From Proteus terrae subsp. cibarius (lineage in GTDB: Bacteria; Pseudomonadota; Gammaproteobacteria; Enterobacterales; Enterobacteriaceae): a stretch of 64,000 nucleotides of DNA. The stretch is taken from assembly GCF_011045835.1 (NCBI RefSeq), contig NZ_CP047349.1, positions 3,798,501-3,862,500 on the forward strand, in the 5' to 3' direction. Each line of letters opens with the position of its first letter. The first letter of the stretch is position 1. Under the pieces are notes generated by a model. The model did no database searches. It was not told the origin of the DNA and saw only the letters and a program-made list of their open reading frames with translations. The translations under genes were made by a program, and so were the position numbers. Shown piece by piece: positions 1 to 8,241 of this stretch.

Positions 1-632
1 GTGCTACCAACTGCACTTAATGCACCACAGGCTAATCCCGCAGGAATAAATTCATCCACACCAAACGGAACATCGTACTTTCCACCCTCTACGCGTAAGC
101 AACGCTGGAATTCATACATATCTGGGGAATTAAATTTCATACCAGATAAATTAGGTATTACTTTACCCGCTACTTGTAAGAATTTCTCCATATCAATACT
201 TAAGCCTGACATGGTGGAGTGATAATAGTAAAAACCTTTAGATGGCGCACTTGCAGCCGCTAAACGACAATATTCAACAAGATCATCAACATTGCCCGGT
301 TTAAAGAAACAAGGGCCAATAACGGATGTTGCTTTGATATCTAAGGTTTCAGCATGGCGAGCAAGTTCTAGCGTATCAGCAATACTTAATGCACCTGTAT
401 GAATAATAAGATCAAGCTTACCCTGGCTGGCACTAACCCAGCGTTCAGCCACTTTCTTACGTTCTTCAACAGAGCAATGAATACCTTCGCCTGTTGTTCC
501 TAATACATAAGCACCTGTCACACCACTTGCAATTAGGTGTTTAGCTATTTCATCAATGACAGGATAATTAACGCTACCATCAGTTGCAAAAGGAGTATGA
601 GGTGCGGCAATCAGTCCAGAGAGTTTGTTCAT
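1..632 (-). CDS. nanA: N-acetylneuraminate lyase, 5' part (runs off left edge)
   Basis: Aldolase that splits N-acetylneuraminate into ManNAc and pyruvate in the cytoplasm, the first committed step of sialic acid use. 210 codons are visible from ATG 632-630, with an AAGGAAG ribosome site just upstream; the family is about 300 residues, so the C-terminal third lies outside. Visible motifs are GTTGEG (residues 45-50, carboxylate binding), the YYY stretch at 135-137 holding the catalytic Tyr, and the Schiff-base lysine K166 in GMKFNSP. The motif spacing is more like the eukaryotic/Vibrio-type lyases than E. coli NanA (inference from recalled sequences). It is last in the leftward nan cluster. A terminator-like hairpin separates it from nanR, so it probably has its own promoter. 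Confidence 0.93.
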   Translation of the reverse strand, partial: MNKLSGLIAAPHTPFATDGSVNYPVIDEIAKHLIASGVTGAYVLGTTGEGIHCSVEERKKVAERWVSASQGKLDLIIHTGALSIADTLELARHAETLDIKATSVIGPCFFKPGNVDDLVEYCRLAAASAPSKGFYYYHSTMSGLSIDMEKFLQVAGKVIPNLSGMKFNSPDMYEFQRCLRVEGGKYDVPFGVDEFIPAGLACGALSAVGS

Positions 633-653
633 GATAACTTCCTTTGGAGGTTA

Positions 654-680
654 ATTTCTTTTCTATTAATTTTATGGAGC
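654..680. promoter_or_regulatory. Weak third copy of the nan operator-like element
   Basis: In the nanA upstream region, GGAGC followed by TTAAC (676-685) matches the right half of the ACTCC-N17-GGAGT element found before nanE and nanM. The left half at the same 17-base distance is only ATTTC. It is probably a degenerate site for the same regulator. No CRP-like site follows at the spacing seen in the other two. Confidence 0.35.
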
Positions 681-747
681 TTAACTCTATATTAGGGAGC
701 AATACTTCAGAACGCAATAACGAAATGAGCATTAAAGGAAGAGAAAA

Positions 748-789
748 ATGAAAGTGTGATCTTTAGCCAATTTTCACTAAAAATCACAC
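748..789 (-). terminator. Hairpin after nanR, probable terminator
   Basis: A 13-bp stem with one mismatch (754-766 with 777-789; GTGTGAT against ATCACAC at the base) and a 10-base loop. On the minus strand it is followed by a T-rich tract (TTTCATTTTT). It would end nanR transcripts before nanA. Confidence 0.6.
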
Positions 790-804
790 AATGTAGAGAT
801 AAAC

Positions 805-1692
805 TTATGCGGAATGAGTCTGCTTTAGCGCATTCAATGTTCGCAGTTTTTGCTCTTTAACCATATCAGGCTGAGCTTGTACTAATAGCGTATAAAGAAG
901 ATCTAATACAAAGAGTTGTGCGGTTTTTGTACCAATAGAGTCACCTTGCAGTTTCCCTTGTCGGTTACCATTAATTAAATGATGATCAGCATACTCCATA
1001 ATTTGTGAGCCTAAATTATGAGTCAATGCGATCGTGCTGGCTCCTGCTTCTTTAGCTAATTTAAGAGCATGGACCGTTTCAGGAGAATTACCGGAATGGC
1101 TAATTCCAATAGCCACATCGCCTGGTTTTAATAGTGAAGCTTGCATATACATAAAGTGGTTATTTGTAACAGCATCAACACGATAGCCAATTCGCATAAG
1201 TTTATTTTTTAAATCTTCTGCTGTAATTCCTGAAGAGCCAACACCACAAATAAAAATATAATTTGCTGATAATAAAGCATTTACAGCACCTTGAACTTGC
1301 TTCATATCGAGCAGATTTAATGTCTCTGATAATACGTTATTAATCGTTGCTTGAAGTTTTAAACCAATGGTATGGATATCGTCTTGATGGGTCACTTCTG
1401 CATCAAGAATAGGTGACTCTTCATTATCAGAGGTCGCCATTTCAATCGCCAAATCCATTTTAAAATCTTGAAACCCTTTATAACCCAATGTACGGCAAAA
1501 ACGCACAACCGTCGCTTCACCCGCTTTTGTTGCTTGTGAAAGTTGAGCAATAGAGAGTTGAGTAACTTCTGTAGGATGGAACAGGATATAGTCTGCAATG
1601 CGCTGTGATACTCGCGTTAGACTATTTTTCATTGCGCCTAGCGTATCAAGTATTTTACCCGGCTTTAATCGAGTCGTTGCCTGTTCTGTCAT
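805..1692 (-). CDS. nanR: RpiR/MurR-family transcriptional regulator of the nan genes
   Basis: 295 residues from the start at 1692 (MTEQATT). An upstream in-frame ATG at 1782 would add a hydrophobic 30-residue tail unusual for this family, so I prefer the internal start, which has AAGGA about 11 bases ahead. An N-terminal HTH_6 domain (about residues 15-90, with VRFCRTLGYKGFQDFK) is followed by a SIS sugar-phosphate-binding domain (about 125-270; GVGSSGITAEDLKNK and ISHSGNSPET). In Vibrio the nan regulator is of this family and responds to ManNAc-6-P; by analogy this should repress the surrounding genes, whereas E. coli NanR is a GntR protein. It sits between nanQ and nanA and is flanked by terminator-like hairpins, so it is probably transcribed by itself. 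Confidence 0.85.
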   Translation of the reverse strand: MTEQATTRLKPGKILDTLGAMKNSLTRVSQRIADYILFHPTEVTQLSIAQLSQATKAGEATVVRFCRTLGYKGFQDFKMDLAIEMATSDNEESPILDAEVTHQDDIHTIGLKLQATINNVLSETLNLLDMKQVQGAVNALLSANYIFICGVGSSGITAEDLKNKLMRIGYRVDAVTNNHFMYMQASLLKPGDVAIGISHSGNSPETVHALKLAKEAGASTIALTHNLGSQIMEYADHHLINGNRQGKLQGDSIGTKTAQLFVLDLLYTLLVQAQPDMVKEQKLRTLNALKQTHSA

Positions 1693-1794
1693 GGAGATTA
1701 TCCTTGGTTGCAGAAGATACACGGAAAAAAATTCTGCCAACAAGAGTACCAATTCCAACAGGTTAAAAAAAGCCTTGCTCATACAATAATATGA

Positions 1795-1861
1795 TAATAA
1801 AAAACGCTTTATTCCTTAATAGCATCAGAATACAACTTACTGATACATCAGAAATAAAGCG
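1795..1861 (-). terminator. Terminator-like structure after nanQ
   Basis: CGCTTTATT and AATAAAGCG (1805-1813 with 1853-1861) enclose a 39-base loop. On the minus strand the second arm is followed directly by TTTTTTATT. It would separate the nanE-nanK-siaT-nanQ transcript from nanR. Confidence 0.5.
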
Positions 1862-1881
1862 CTTAATAAAAATAGTAATTA

Positions 1882-2358
<477 letters not shown>

Positions 2359-2368
2359 TTATTCCCTA

Positions 2369-3859
2369 TTAGTTTCCTGACGTTTCACTATCATCTAATG
2401 AAATTTGTTTTGCTGATGAGAAAAGCGGTGCTGTAATTGTTCCTGCTATAACAACAGACATCGCACCAATCACTCCGTAGAAGAAGAAATTAAGATCACT
2501 GCCATAACGAGCAGCTAATACAGCAATAATACTGACAATAATCCCGACAACTGCACTACCTGCATTAGCACGCTTGACAAAAATACCCAGCATAAACAAA
2601 CCGGTCATTGGGCCACCCATTAAACCAATCAGACTATTAAAGGCATCCCAAATTTCAGATTCATCAGATAAAACTAACCAAATTGCAGCTAAACTACTGA
2701 AGACACCAGCAACAATAATGACTAATCTTGCGACTTTCATTTTTTGTTCAGCGCTGCGTTCAGATTTGCTTAAACGAGTGTAGATATCAGAATTAAAACA
2801 GCTTGAGATACTGTTTAAGCTACTCGAAATGCTGGATTGAGCCGCAGCAAAAATAGCTGCAATAATTAATCCAGCAATACCAACAGGCATTTCAGTCACA
2901 ATAAACAGAGGCAGAATACCTCCTGTATTAAAGCCTTCAGGTAAGAAATTAGGATTCTGTTTGTAATACACAAACAAGGCAGATCCAATAGCAAAGAAGA
3001 AGATAGGAATAATGGCAACTAATTTCGCATTTGTTATCAGTGTACGTTTTGTTTCTTCAATAGAATCTGTCACGATATAACGCTGTACGACATCCTGACT
3101 TGCTGTAAATTGTTGAATATTAGCGAATAAAAATCCGATCATCAAAACAGGAATAGTACTATCCGTCCAACTCCAACGAAATTGAGTCGTAGGAAAGAAT
3201 TTATCAGCTTGTGATGTTGCAGTGAAAATTTCACTAATTCCGCCATCAACTTTAAAGCAGATCATAATAAAAATAAGAACTGCACCACCTGAAAGCAATA
3301 ACCCTTGGATAACGTCCGTCCAAATAACACCTTCAATTCCGCCCATCCAAGTATAAATAATACAGAGCAAGCTAATCAGTACGATTAAAACAACAGGGTC
3401 AATACCCATAAAAGGACGTAAAGCAAGTACAGTTAAATAAGTAATAATAGCAACCCGACCAATATGGAATAACATAAACGAAAGGCTGGCAAATAAACGA
3501 CTGCGTACATCAAAACGTGCTTCTAAATATTCATAAGCCGAAGTGATTTTTAATTTTCTAAAGAAAGGAATATAAAAATAAAAAACTAATGGCAAAATAG
3601 CGATAGCTAAATATTGCCCGATAATAAAAGTCCAGTCGGAGGTATAGGCTTTTGCTGGGATCGACATAAAAGTAATAGAACTTAACGTAGTCGCAAAAAC
3701 AGAAACCCCTGCAGCCCAACCAGGAACCCGACCTCCTCCACGAAAATAATCATCCGCTGTTTTTTGGCGTTTAGAGAAATAAACACCCACGAGTAACATT
3801 GCTGCCAAATAACCAAACAGCACTGCATAGTTAATAAAACCAAAATCATGTAATTGCAT
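2369..3859 (-). CDS. siaT: Sodium/sialic acid symporter of the SSS family
   Basis: 496-residue inner-membrane protein with roughly 13 hydrophobic segments and the solute:sodium symporter fold. It begins MQLHDFGFINYAVLFGYL and contains the typical SSS stretches (KTADDYFRGGG near residue 35, SVFATTLSSITFM near 55, AAAQSSISSSLNS near 340). It closely resembles the structurally characterised sialic acid transporter SiaT of Proteus mirabilis; I recall that protein but could not align it. It imports Neu5Ac with sodium and replaces the major-facilitator NanT of E. coli. The start has an AGGA box eight bases upstream. It is in an operon with nanK upstream (51-base gap) and nanQ downstream. Confidence 0.93.
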   Translation of the reverse strand: MQLHDFGFINYAVLFGYLAAMLLVGVYFSKRQKTADDYFRGGGRVPGWAAGVSVFATTLSSITFMSIPAKAYTSDWTFIIGQYLAIAILPLVFYFYIPFFRKLKITSAYEYLEARFDVRSRLFASLSFMLFHIGRVAIITYLTVLALRPFMGIDPVVLIVLISLLCIIYTWMGGIEGVIWTDVIQGLLLSGGAVLIFIMICFKVDGGISEIFTATSQADKFFPTTQFRWSWTDSTIPVLMIGFLFANIQQFTASQDVVQRYIVTDSIEETKRTLITNAKLVAIIPIFFFAIGSALFVYYKQNPNFLPEGFNTGGILPLFIVTEMPVGIAGLIIAAIFAAAQSSISSSLNSISSCFNSDIYTRLSKSERSAEQKMKVARLVIIVAGVFSSLAAIWLVLSDESEIWDAFNSLIGLMGGPMTGLFMLGIFVKRANAGSAVVGIIVSIIAVLAARYGSDLNFFFYGVIGAMSVVIAGTITAPLFSSAKQISLDDSETSGN

Positions 3860-3910
3860 TTTTTAGTCCTGCCATATGTAGGGTAAAAGGTAAGTTTTAC
3901 GACAGTTTTT

Positions 3911-4780
3911 TTATTGCTCTCTAGCCCAAAGGACAGCGCCCCAGAGCCCGGCATCATGATGATAATGAGCCGATAATATCGGCACTTGTAATGCAACTGG
4001 TTGCTTTATCTGGGCAGCTTGAACGAGTTCGATATATCCCTTTGCCAGCCCAACACTTCCTCCAAGAACGACACAATCAGCATCTGTTGTTGCTTTAATA
4101 TCAGTCACCAAATTTGCAATGGTGTTTGCTGAACGTTCAATAATTGATTTTGCTTGTAAGTTTCCCTGATGAAAGGCAGCAAAAATCGCTTTTGCATCTT
4201 TTCCAGCAAGCTCCTGTGTCGCTTGTGATGCAATTGCACGACCAGAAGCGATTGCTTCAACACAACCATAGCGACCACAACCACAAAGTGGGCCATGAGG
4301 ATCGGCAAGCGTGTGACCTAAATGACCTGCAATACCTCGCTTTCCTGTAAAGAGCTGTCCTTGTTGAATTACGCCACCGCCAACACCTGTCGATACGGTG
4401 ATAAATGCCATATCGGAAATAGTTTCACGGCGATGATCATATTCAGCCCATGTGGCCGCTTGAGCATCATTGAGTAGCCAACAAGGCAATCCTGTAAGTG
4501 AGACAAGTGTTTCTTTTAAAGGAAAATCTTTTAGTCCACCTAAATTATCCGGATTCAATGCGGTCAAAATGCCATTACAAATAATCCCTGTTGATGCGAC
4601 AGCAACACTATCTGCATCGCTTTTGAGTGGTGTAGTAATAGCAACTAAAGCTTCATAAAGTTGCGTTGGTGATGCACTTGCGGGTGTGGCTATCTGTGTA
4701 TGTTGTGTCAATTGGTTATCTCGACTAATTAGTGCCGCCGAGATTTTTGTTCCTCCAATATCAATTGCTAATGTATTCAT
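3911..4780 (-). CDS. nanK: N-acetylmannosamine kinase (ROK family)
   Basis: 289 residues, the length of E. coli NanK (291). It phosphorylates ManNAc released by NanA to ManNAc-6-P. The N-terminal phosphate loop is [11 protein letters not shown] (residues 6-16). The ROK zinc motif is [15 protein letters not shown] (around 165-180), preceded by GHLGH with the zinc-ligand His. The ATG overlaps the nanE stop by four bases (ATGA-type coupling), with AGGAG upstream of the start. It is followed by siaT. Substrate specificity is taken from context with nanE and nanA; ROK kinases otherwise vary in the sugar used. Confidence 0.94.
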   Translation of the reverse strand: MNTLAIDIGGTKISAALISRDNQLTQHTQIATPASASPTQLYEALVAITTPLKSDADSVAVASTGIICNGILTALNPDNLGGLKDFPLKETLVSLTGLPCWLLNDAQAATWAEYDHRRETISDMAFITVSTGVGGGVIQQGQLFTGKRGIAGHLGHTLADPHGPLCGCGRYGCVEAIASGRAIASQATQELAGKDAKAIFAAFHQGNLQAKSIIERSANTIANLVTDIKATTDADCVVLGGSVGLAKGYIELVQAAQIKQPVALQVPILSAHYHHDAGLWGAVLWAREQ

Positions 4781-5475
4781 TTATCTAACTCCTGCTGCCA
4801 CTTTAATGCCTGAGTAAACCAATCACAGACATGTTCAAGACGCGTCAATGCAGAGCCTACTGTGACAGCCCAAGCACCCGCTTGCATTCCTCTTGCGGCA
4901 ATCATTGGTGTGTTATAACGCCCTTCGGCAATCACTCGGCATCCCCTTTCGGCCAATGCGGTAACAAGTTGTAAATCAGGTAGCTTTGGTATCTCACCAC
5001 CGGTATAACCCGACATCGTTGAGCCAATAAATTCAGTGCCTAACTCTTGGCAATACATACCTTCGTCAAAGGTGGCACAATCTGCCATCGCCAATCTTCC
5101 TAAACGATGAATATGAGCTAATAGTGTTTTCACTGGTATAGGACGCACACGGTCAGTACCATCAAAAGCAATAATATCGGCGCCCGCTTTAGCTAAGTCA
5201 TCAACATCACTAAGCCACGGAGTGATCCTTACAGGGCTATCAGGTAAATCACGCTTCACAATGCCAATAATCGGCACATCAATAAGAGGACGAGTTGCTC
5301 TTAAATTATCAATTCCCTCAATACGCACAGCGATTGCTCCTGCATTTACCGCTGCTTGAGCCATTGCAGCAACAATCTCTGGCTTATCCATTGGGCTATT
5401 ATCAACAGGCTGGCAAGACACAATCAGTCCACCTTTTTGTTGAATATCTTTAGTCATCTTTTCAATTAGCGTCAT
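4777..5475 (-). CDS. nanE: N-acetylmannosamine-6-phosphate 2-epimerase
   Basis: 232 residues, a TIM-barrel enzyme that converts ManNAc-6-P to GlcNAc-6-P, which then feeds NagA/NagB (not in this window). Family features are visible: [16 protein letters not shown] at the N terminus, the catalytic-lysine strand IIGIVKRDL (around 70-78), [14 protein letters not shown], and the phosphate-binding C-terminal IAEGRYNTP and [12 protein letters not shown]. It is the first gene of nanE-nanK-siaT-nanQ and overlaps nanK by four bases. Its upstream region carries the operator-like and CRP-like elements described separately. Confidence 0.95.
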   Translation of the reverse strand: MTLIEKMTKDIQQKGGLIVSCQPVDNSPMDKPEIVAAMAQAAVNAGAIAVRIEGIDNLRATRPLIDVPIIGIVKRDLPDSPVRITPWLSDVDDLAKAGADIIAFDGTDRVRPIPVKTLLAHIHRLGRLAMADCATFDEGMYCQELGTEFIGSTMSGYTGGEIPKLPDLQLVTALAERGCRVIAEGRYNTPMIAARGMQAGAWAVTVGSALTRLEHVCDWFTQALKWQQELDK

Positions 5476-5507
5476 TTTGACTCACTATTCTCTTCATTTG
5501 AAATGTA

Positions 5508-5534
5508 ACTCCAAATTATAGTATTTTACGGAGT
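5508..5534. promoter_or_regulatory. Candidate NanR operator before nanE (ACTCC-N17-GGAGT)
   Basis: Inverted repeat ACTCC (5508-5512) and GGAGT (5530-5534) separated by an AT-rich 17-base spacer. On the minus strand the spacer carries TATAAT, so the element would overlap the nanE promoter. The same arrangement with the same spacer length occurs before nanM. Binding by the adjacent RpiR regulator is inferred. Confidence 0.6.
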
Positions 5535-5563
5535 TTAATTTCTCAATCAAAAAAACAGTAATT

Positions 5564-5579
5564 TGTGAAGAAGATCAAA
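5564..5579. promoter_or_regulatory. CRP-like site upstream of nanE
   Basis: TGTGA-N6-TCAAA matches the CRP consensus TGTGA-N6-TCACA at 8 of 10 conserved positions. It starts 29 bases beyond the ACTCC-N17-GGAGT element, that is upstream of it for leftward transcription, and would provide catabolite control of the nanE operon. Confidence 0.6.
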
Positions 5580-5620
5580 CAATAATCAATAGCCTCTAAC
5601 TAACTGATAAATAAACTAAA

Positions 5621-5650
5621 TAAAAATTAGAGTGATGTTTCCACCACTCT
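5621..5650 (-). terminator. Terminator of the nanM-porin transcript
   Basis: AGAGTG and CACTCT arms (5629-5634 with 5645-5650). On the minus strand the hairpin is followed by TAATTTTTATTT. It lies 34 bases past the porin stop. Confidence 0.55.
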
Positions 5651-5683
5651 TTCTCTTTTTTATTCCGCGTTACTTAACTTAAA

Positions 5684-6379
5684 TTAGAAATGAAACTGCA
5701 ACCCAACTCGATAACGTGTCTGGCGATCATCACTAAGAGGGCTTACAGCCATATTGCCAACTTCAATGTAGGGAGTGAAAGTGCTGTTGATTTGATATGA
5801 AAAAGCGACATTGTGCTCGTAATTGCGTTTCTTATTATCATATTTTATGGCGTCGCTATACATTTGAGTATAATCATATTCCACTTTAAATTTGTTATAT
5901 TTATAACCTATAAAGCCATCAAGACGATTTGTTTTTTCATCATCAACACCTTGTTTTGTTTTACGGGCATAATCAAAACGATAACGCCCTGCAATATATA
6001 AACCATTATCAAAGTTATATTGTGCTTTTAAATAGGGTTTATATATAGAAGTATCTGTTACGGTTTCAAAAATAAGACCAGGCTGTAATGTAATATAGTT
6101 ATTTAGTTTATAGTTATAACTTAATCCCATTTCAATAGCATTATTAACAACATCACTGAATAGTTTATCTTTCTCACCATCAACACCACCCGATTTAACG
6201 CTAGCATCAATATAGAAACCAACACCGTTTGAAAAAGAGTGAATAAATGCAACTCTATCTTTATTAATTCGAGTAGAGTCTGCATATTCATGACGAAAGT
6301 CTAATGTAGTCGCATATAATTGAGATGACATTAATAAAGTACAGCATGACAATAAAAGTTTCTTCTTTTTATTTAGCAT
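5684..6379 (-). CDS. nanC: KdgM/NanC-family outer membrane porin
   Basis: 231 residues from the start at 6379 (MLNKKKK), chosen because it gives a clean signal peptide (cleavage after SSQLYA, about residue 23) and has GGGAAAA upstream; the longer frame back to 6418 adds a non-signal extension. The mature protein starts TTLDFRHEYAD, characteristic of the KdgM family of 12-stranded monomeric porins. Alternating aromatic beta strands follow, and it ends in Phe (RVGLQFHF), the outer membrane assembly signal. Placement between nanM and nanE argues for sialic acid uptake, as with E. coli NanC, although sequence alone would also fit an oligogalacturonate porin. Confidence 0.78.
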   Translation of the reverse strand: MLNKKKKLLLSCCTLLMSSQLYATTLDFRHEYADSTRINKDRVAFIHSFSNGVGFYIDASVKSGGVDGEKDKLFSDVVNNAIEMGLSYNYKLNNYITLQPGLIFETVTDTSIYKPYLKAQYNFDNGLYIAGRYRFDYARKTKQGVDDEKTNRLDGFIGYKYNKFKVEYDYTQMYSDAIKYDNKKRNYEHNVAFSYQINSTFTPYIEVGNMAVSPLSDDRQTRYRVGLQFHF

Positions 6380-6461
6380 AATATTTTCCCAAAAAGGTGA
6401 GATCCCCTGAATTAACAAAGGAGATCTTGATGAATTATTTTAATTTATATTTAGGAAGAGT

Positions 6462-7619
6462 TTATTCAATAATTAATTGTTTATCTTTCATTGTTAAAGT
6501 AATAACTGAATTAACAGCTTCACCTTTATTTGTTTCGCCTCCAATTAAATAAAGTGAATTATCATATGAAACAGTAATACCATAGCCAAGAGGAAGAGGT
6601 AATTCACCAATGACTTTCCATTGATTATTAATAAAACCATAAATTTCTTTATGCCATGTCTTTTCTAATCCTTGATGCGCAAAGTAATGTTGCTGTGCAT
6701 AGTTTGCCTGTGCTCCCGGGAAATTTGCCCCGCCAGCAACAAGTAAAGTGTGCATACTGTAACCGGAAAATGCACCAGCTAAACCGTCTTGTGGCTGATT
6801 AGGCGTAGGGTCGGGTAATTTCTGAGCAACAGAATTCCATTGTAATTGAGTATTTTTTAATGTGGCAGTTTGCACTTCACTGGTGCGTAACCCTGGTTTT
6901 ATTTCACCATTGATTAAAGTGATTTTATTGCCATCATAAGCTAATGCAGAGCCTGCTGTTCCATTAAATGGCGTAATACCTAATAATCTCCATTGATTAT
7001 TTTCAGCATTATATTCCATTATATTTCGATTAAAAAAATAACCTTCAGCAGGCTTATTAAAATAATCACTAATAATTTTTTTATTTTCAGATTCATTCGA
7101 TTTAGTACGGTTTAAATCAACGAAATAACCGTCAAAGATTTGTTGATTAACACCACCAAGAATAATAGCTTGATCATTGTTAATACTAACTCCTGTATGC
7201 CCAACCAATCCGTAAGGTGCTCGAGTGTTGATCTTTTCCCATTTATTTTCTTTTGGTGAATAGCGATAAACATCTGTCAGCGCACTAATTGTTTCGCTAT
7301 TTTCATTTTCTTTTCCTGCTCCACCAAAAATATAAATATCATTATTTAGCTCTAGAGCAATAGCTTGATCTCTTGGTGTTCCAGGAAAGTCTGCTATTCT
7401 TTCCCATTGTTTTTTCGAACTATTCAGGTCAAGCTTATACCATGATTTTCCCGCTGTACCTAAACCAACATAAATAATATTTTCGCTAATTGTTCCAGCG
7501 CCACTTTTAAATGTTACTGGTAAATTAGGCAGCTTTTCTGCAAAACTAGTAGACGTGAATATTGCCGACACTAGCATTACAGAAAGACAGGAGTAAGATA
7601 TTTTCTTTATTCTGTTCAT
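6462..7619 (-). CDS. nanM: N-acetylneuraminate epimerase (periplasmic mutarotase)
   Basis: 385 residues with an N-terminal signal peptide (MNRIKKISYSCLSVMLVSAI..., cleavage probably after TSFA at about 27) and Kelch-type beta-propeller repeats, visible as recurrent blocks such as NDIYIFGGAG, NNDQAIILGGVN, HTLLVAGGANFPGAQ and NSLYLIGGETN. E. coli NanM (368 residues) converts alpha- to beta-sialic acid in the periplasm so that released sugar can be taken up quickly. It precedes the NanC-like porin by 82 bases in the same orientation, the pairing found in E. coli (nanC-nanM). Its upstream region has the shared nan operator and CRP site. Confidence 0.9.
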   Translation of the reverse strand: MNRIKKISYSCLSVMLVSAIFTSTSFAEKLPNLPVTFKSGAGTISENIIYVGLGTAGKSWYKLDLNSSKKQWERIADFPGTPRDQAIALELNNDIYIFGGAGKENENSETISALTDVYRYSPKENKWEKINTRAPYGLVGHTGVSINNDQAIILGGVNQQIFDGYFVDLNRTKSNESENKKIISDYFNKPAEGYFFNRNIMEYNAENNQWRLLGITPFNGTAGSALAYDGNKITLINGEIKPGLRTSEVQTATLKNTQLQWNSVAQKLPDPTPNQPQDGLAGAFSGYSMHTLLVAGGANFPGAQANYAQQHYFAHQGLEKTWHKEIYGFINNQWKVIGELPLPLGYGITVSYDNSLYLIGGETNKGEAVNSVITLTMKDKQLIIE

Positions 7620-7676
7620 ACTTATTAGCTCTTATTATTGTCATCAAGTAGGGGTTTTTCTTGTATCTTAAATATC

Positions 7677-7703
7677 ACTCCAATATATAATTATTTTCGG
7701 AGT
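7677..7703. promoter_or_regulatory. Candidate NanR operator before nanM (ACTCC-N17-GGAGT)
   Basis: ACTCC (7677-7681) and GGAGT (7699-7703) flank a 17-base AT-only-plus-one-C spacer. Architecture and flanking bases (GGAGTTAAACTTC) match the element upstream of nanE. It lies 58-84 bases upstream of the nanM start. Confidence 0.6.
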
Positions 7704-7730
7704 TAAACTTCAAATTGATCTTTTCTGAAT

Positions 7731-7746
7731 TGTGAAGGCGATCAAA
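7731..7746. promoter_or_regulatory. CRP-like site upstream of nanM
   Basis: TGTGA-N6-TCAAA, with the same imperfect right half as the site before nanE. It lies 27 bases beyond the operator-like element. The repeated pairing of both elements strengthens each call. Confidence 0.6.
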
Positions 7747-8241
7747 ATGTCTATTTTTTAATCTTATATTTTTACAACTTTCTTTAAATCAAATTTAGGA
7801 ATAAAAATCTGACAATAGAATAAAATACAGTCTCAATAAATTATTATTGAGATTTTATACAGAATATAATGTTACTTTTTTTACAGTAAAAATTTTTTAT
7901 GACACAGGTAAAAATGGAGTTTTATTTCAAGCACCTTTTTAATAGATTACATCCTCATTTTTACCTTGTGTGTTAATTGAAAAATTGGTTATTTAACATG
8001 ATGGAAATCAAACTAAATTGTTATTTTTTAATATATTTTGTATCCGCATTGTTAGCATGGATTTATTTTTTTTCCTCGTTATAATCACCAACGTCATTTT
8101 AAGTAGTAGTTCATCACATTGAGTTCATAAAACGATACTCAGGTCTGTCTTGAATGATTGAAAAATGAAATCGTATCTTTACTGGACGTTTTTTAAACGC
8201 CCGGTACGGATGTTATTTATCAATTTATCGAGGAGACACTG
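7747..8241. other. Intergenic region upstream of fdoG with a leader hairpin
   Basis: About 500 AT-rich bases between the divergent nanM and fdoG. Just before fdoG, 8181-8205 forms an 11-bp hairpin (one A-C mismatch, one G-T pair, 3-base loop) ending about 35 bases before the ATG, then an AGGAG ribosome site. I found no convincing FNR (TTGAT-N4-ATCAA) site and nothing that reads as a gene or small RNA. Confidence 0.4.

Noticed and set aside
1..222. Plus-strand open frame of 73 codons
   Set aside because: It is antisense to nanA, whose motifs (GTTGEG, Schiff-base Lys) are unmistakable on the minus strand.
7747..8241. FNR or NarL-type sites before fdoG
   Set aside because: Only scattered half-sites (TTGAT, ATCAA) were seen, without the correct spacing.
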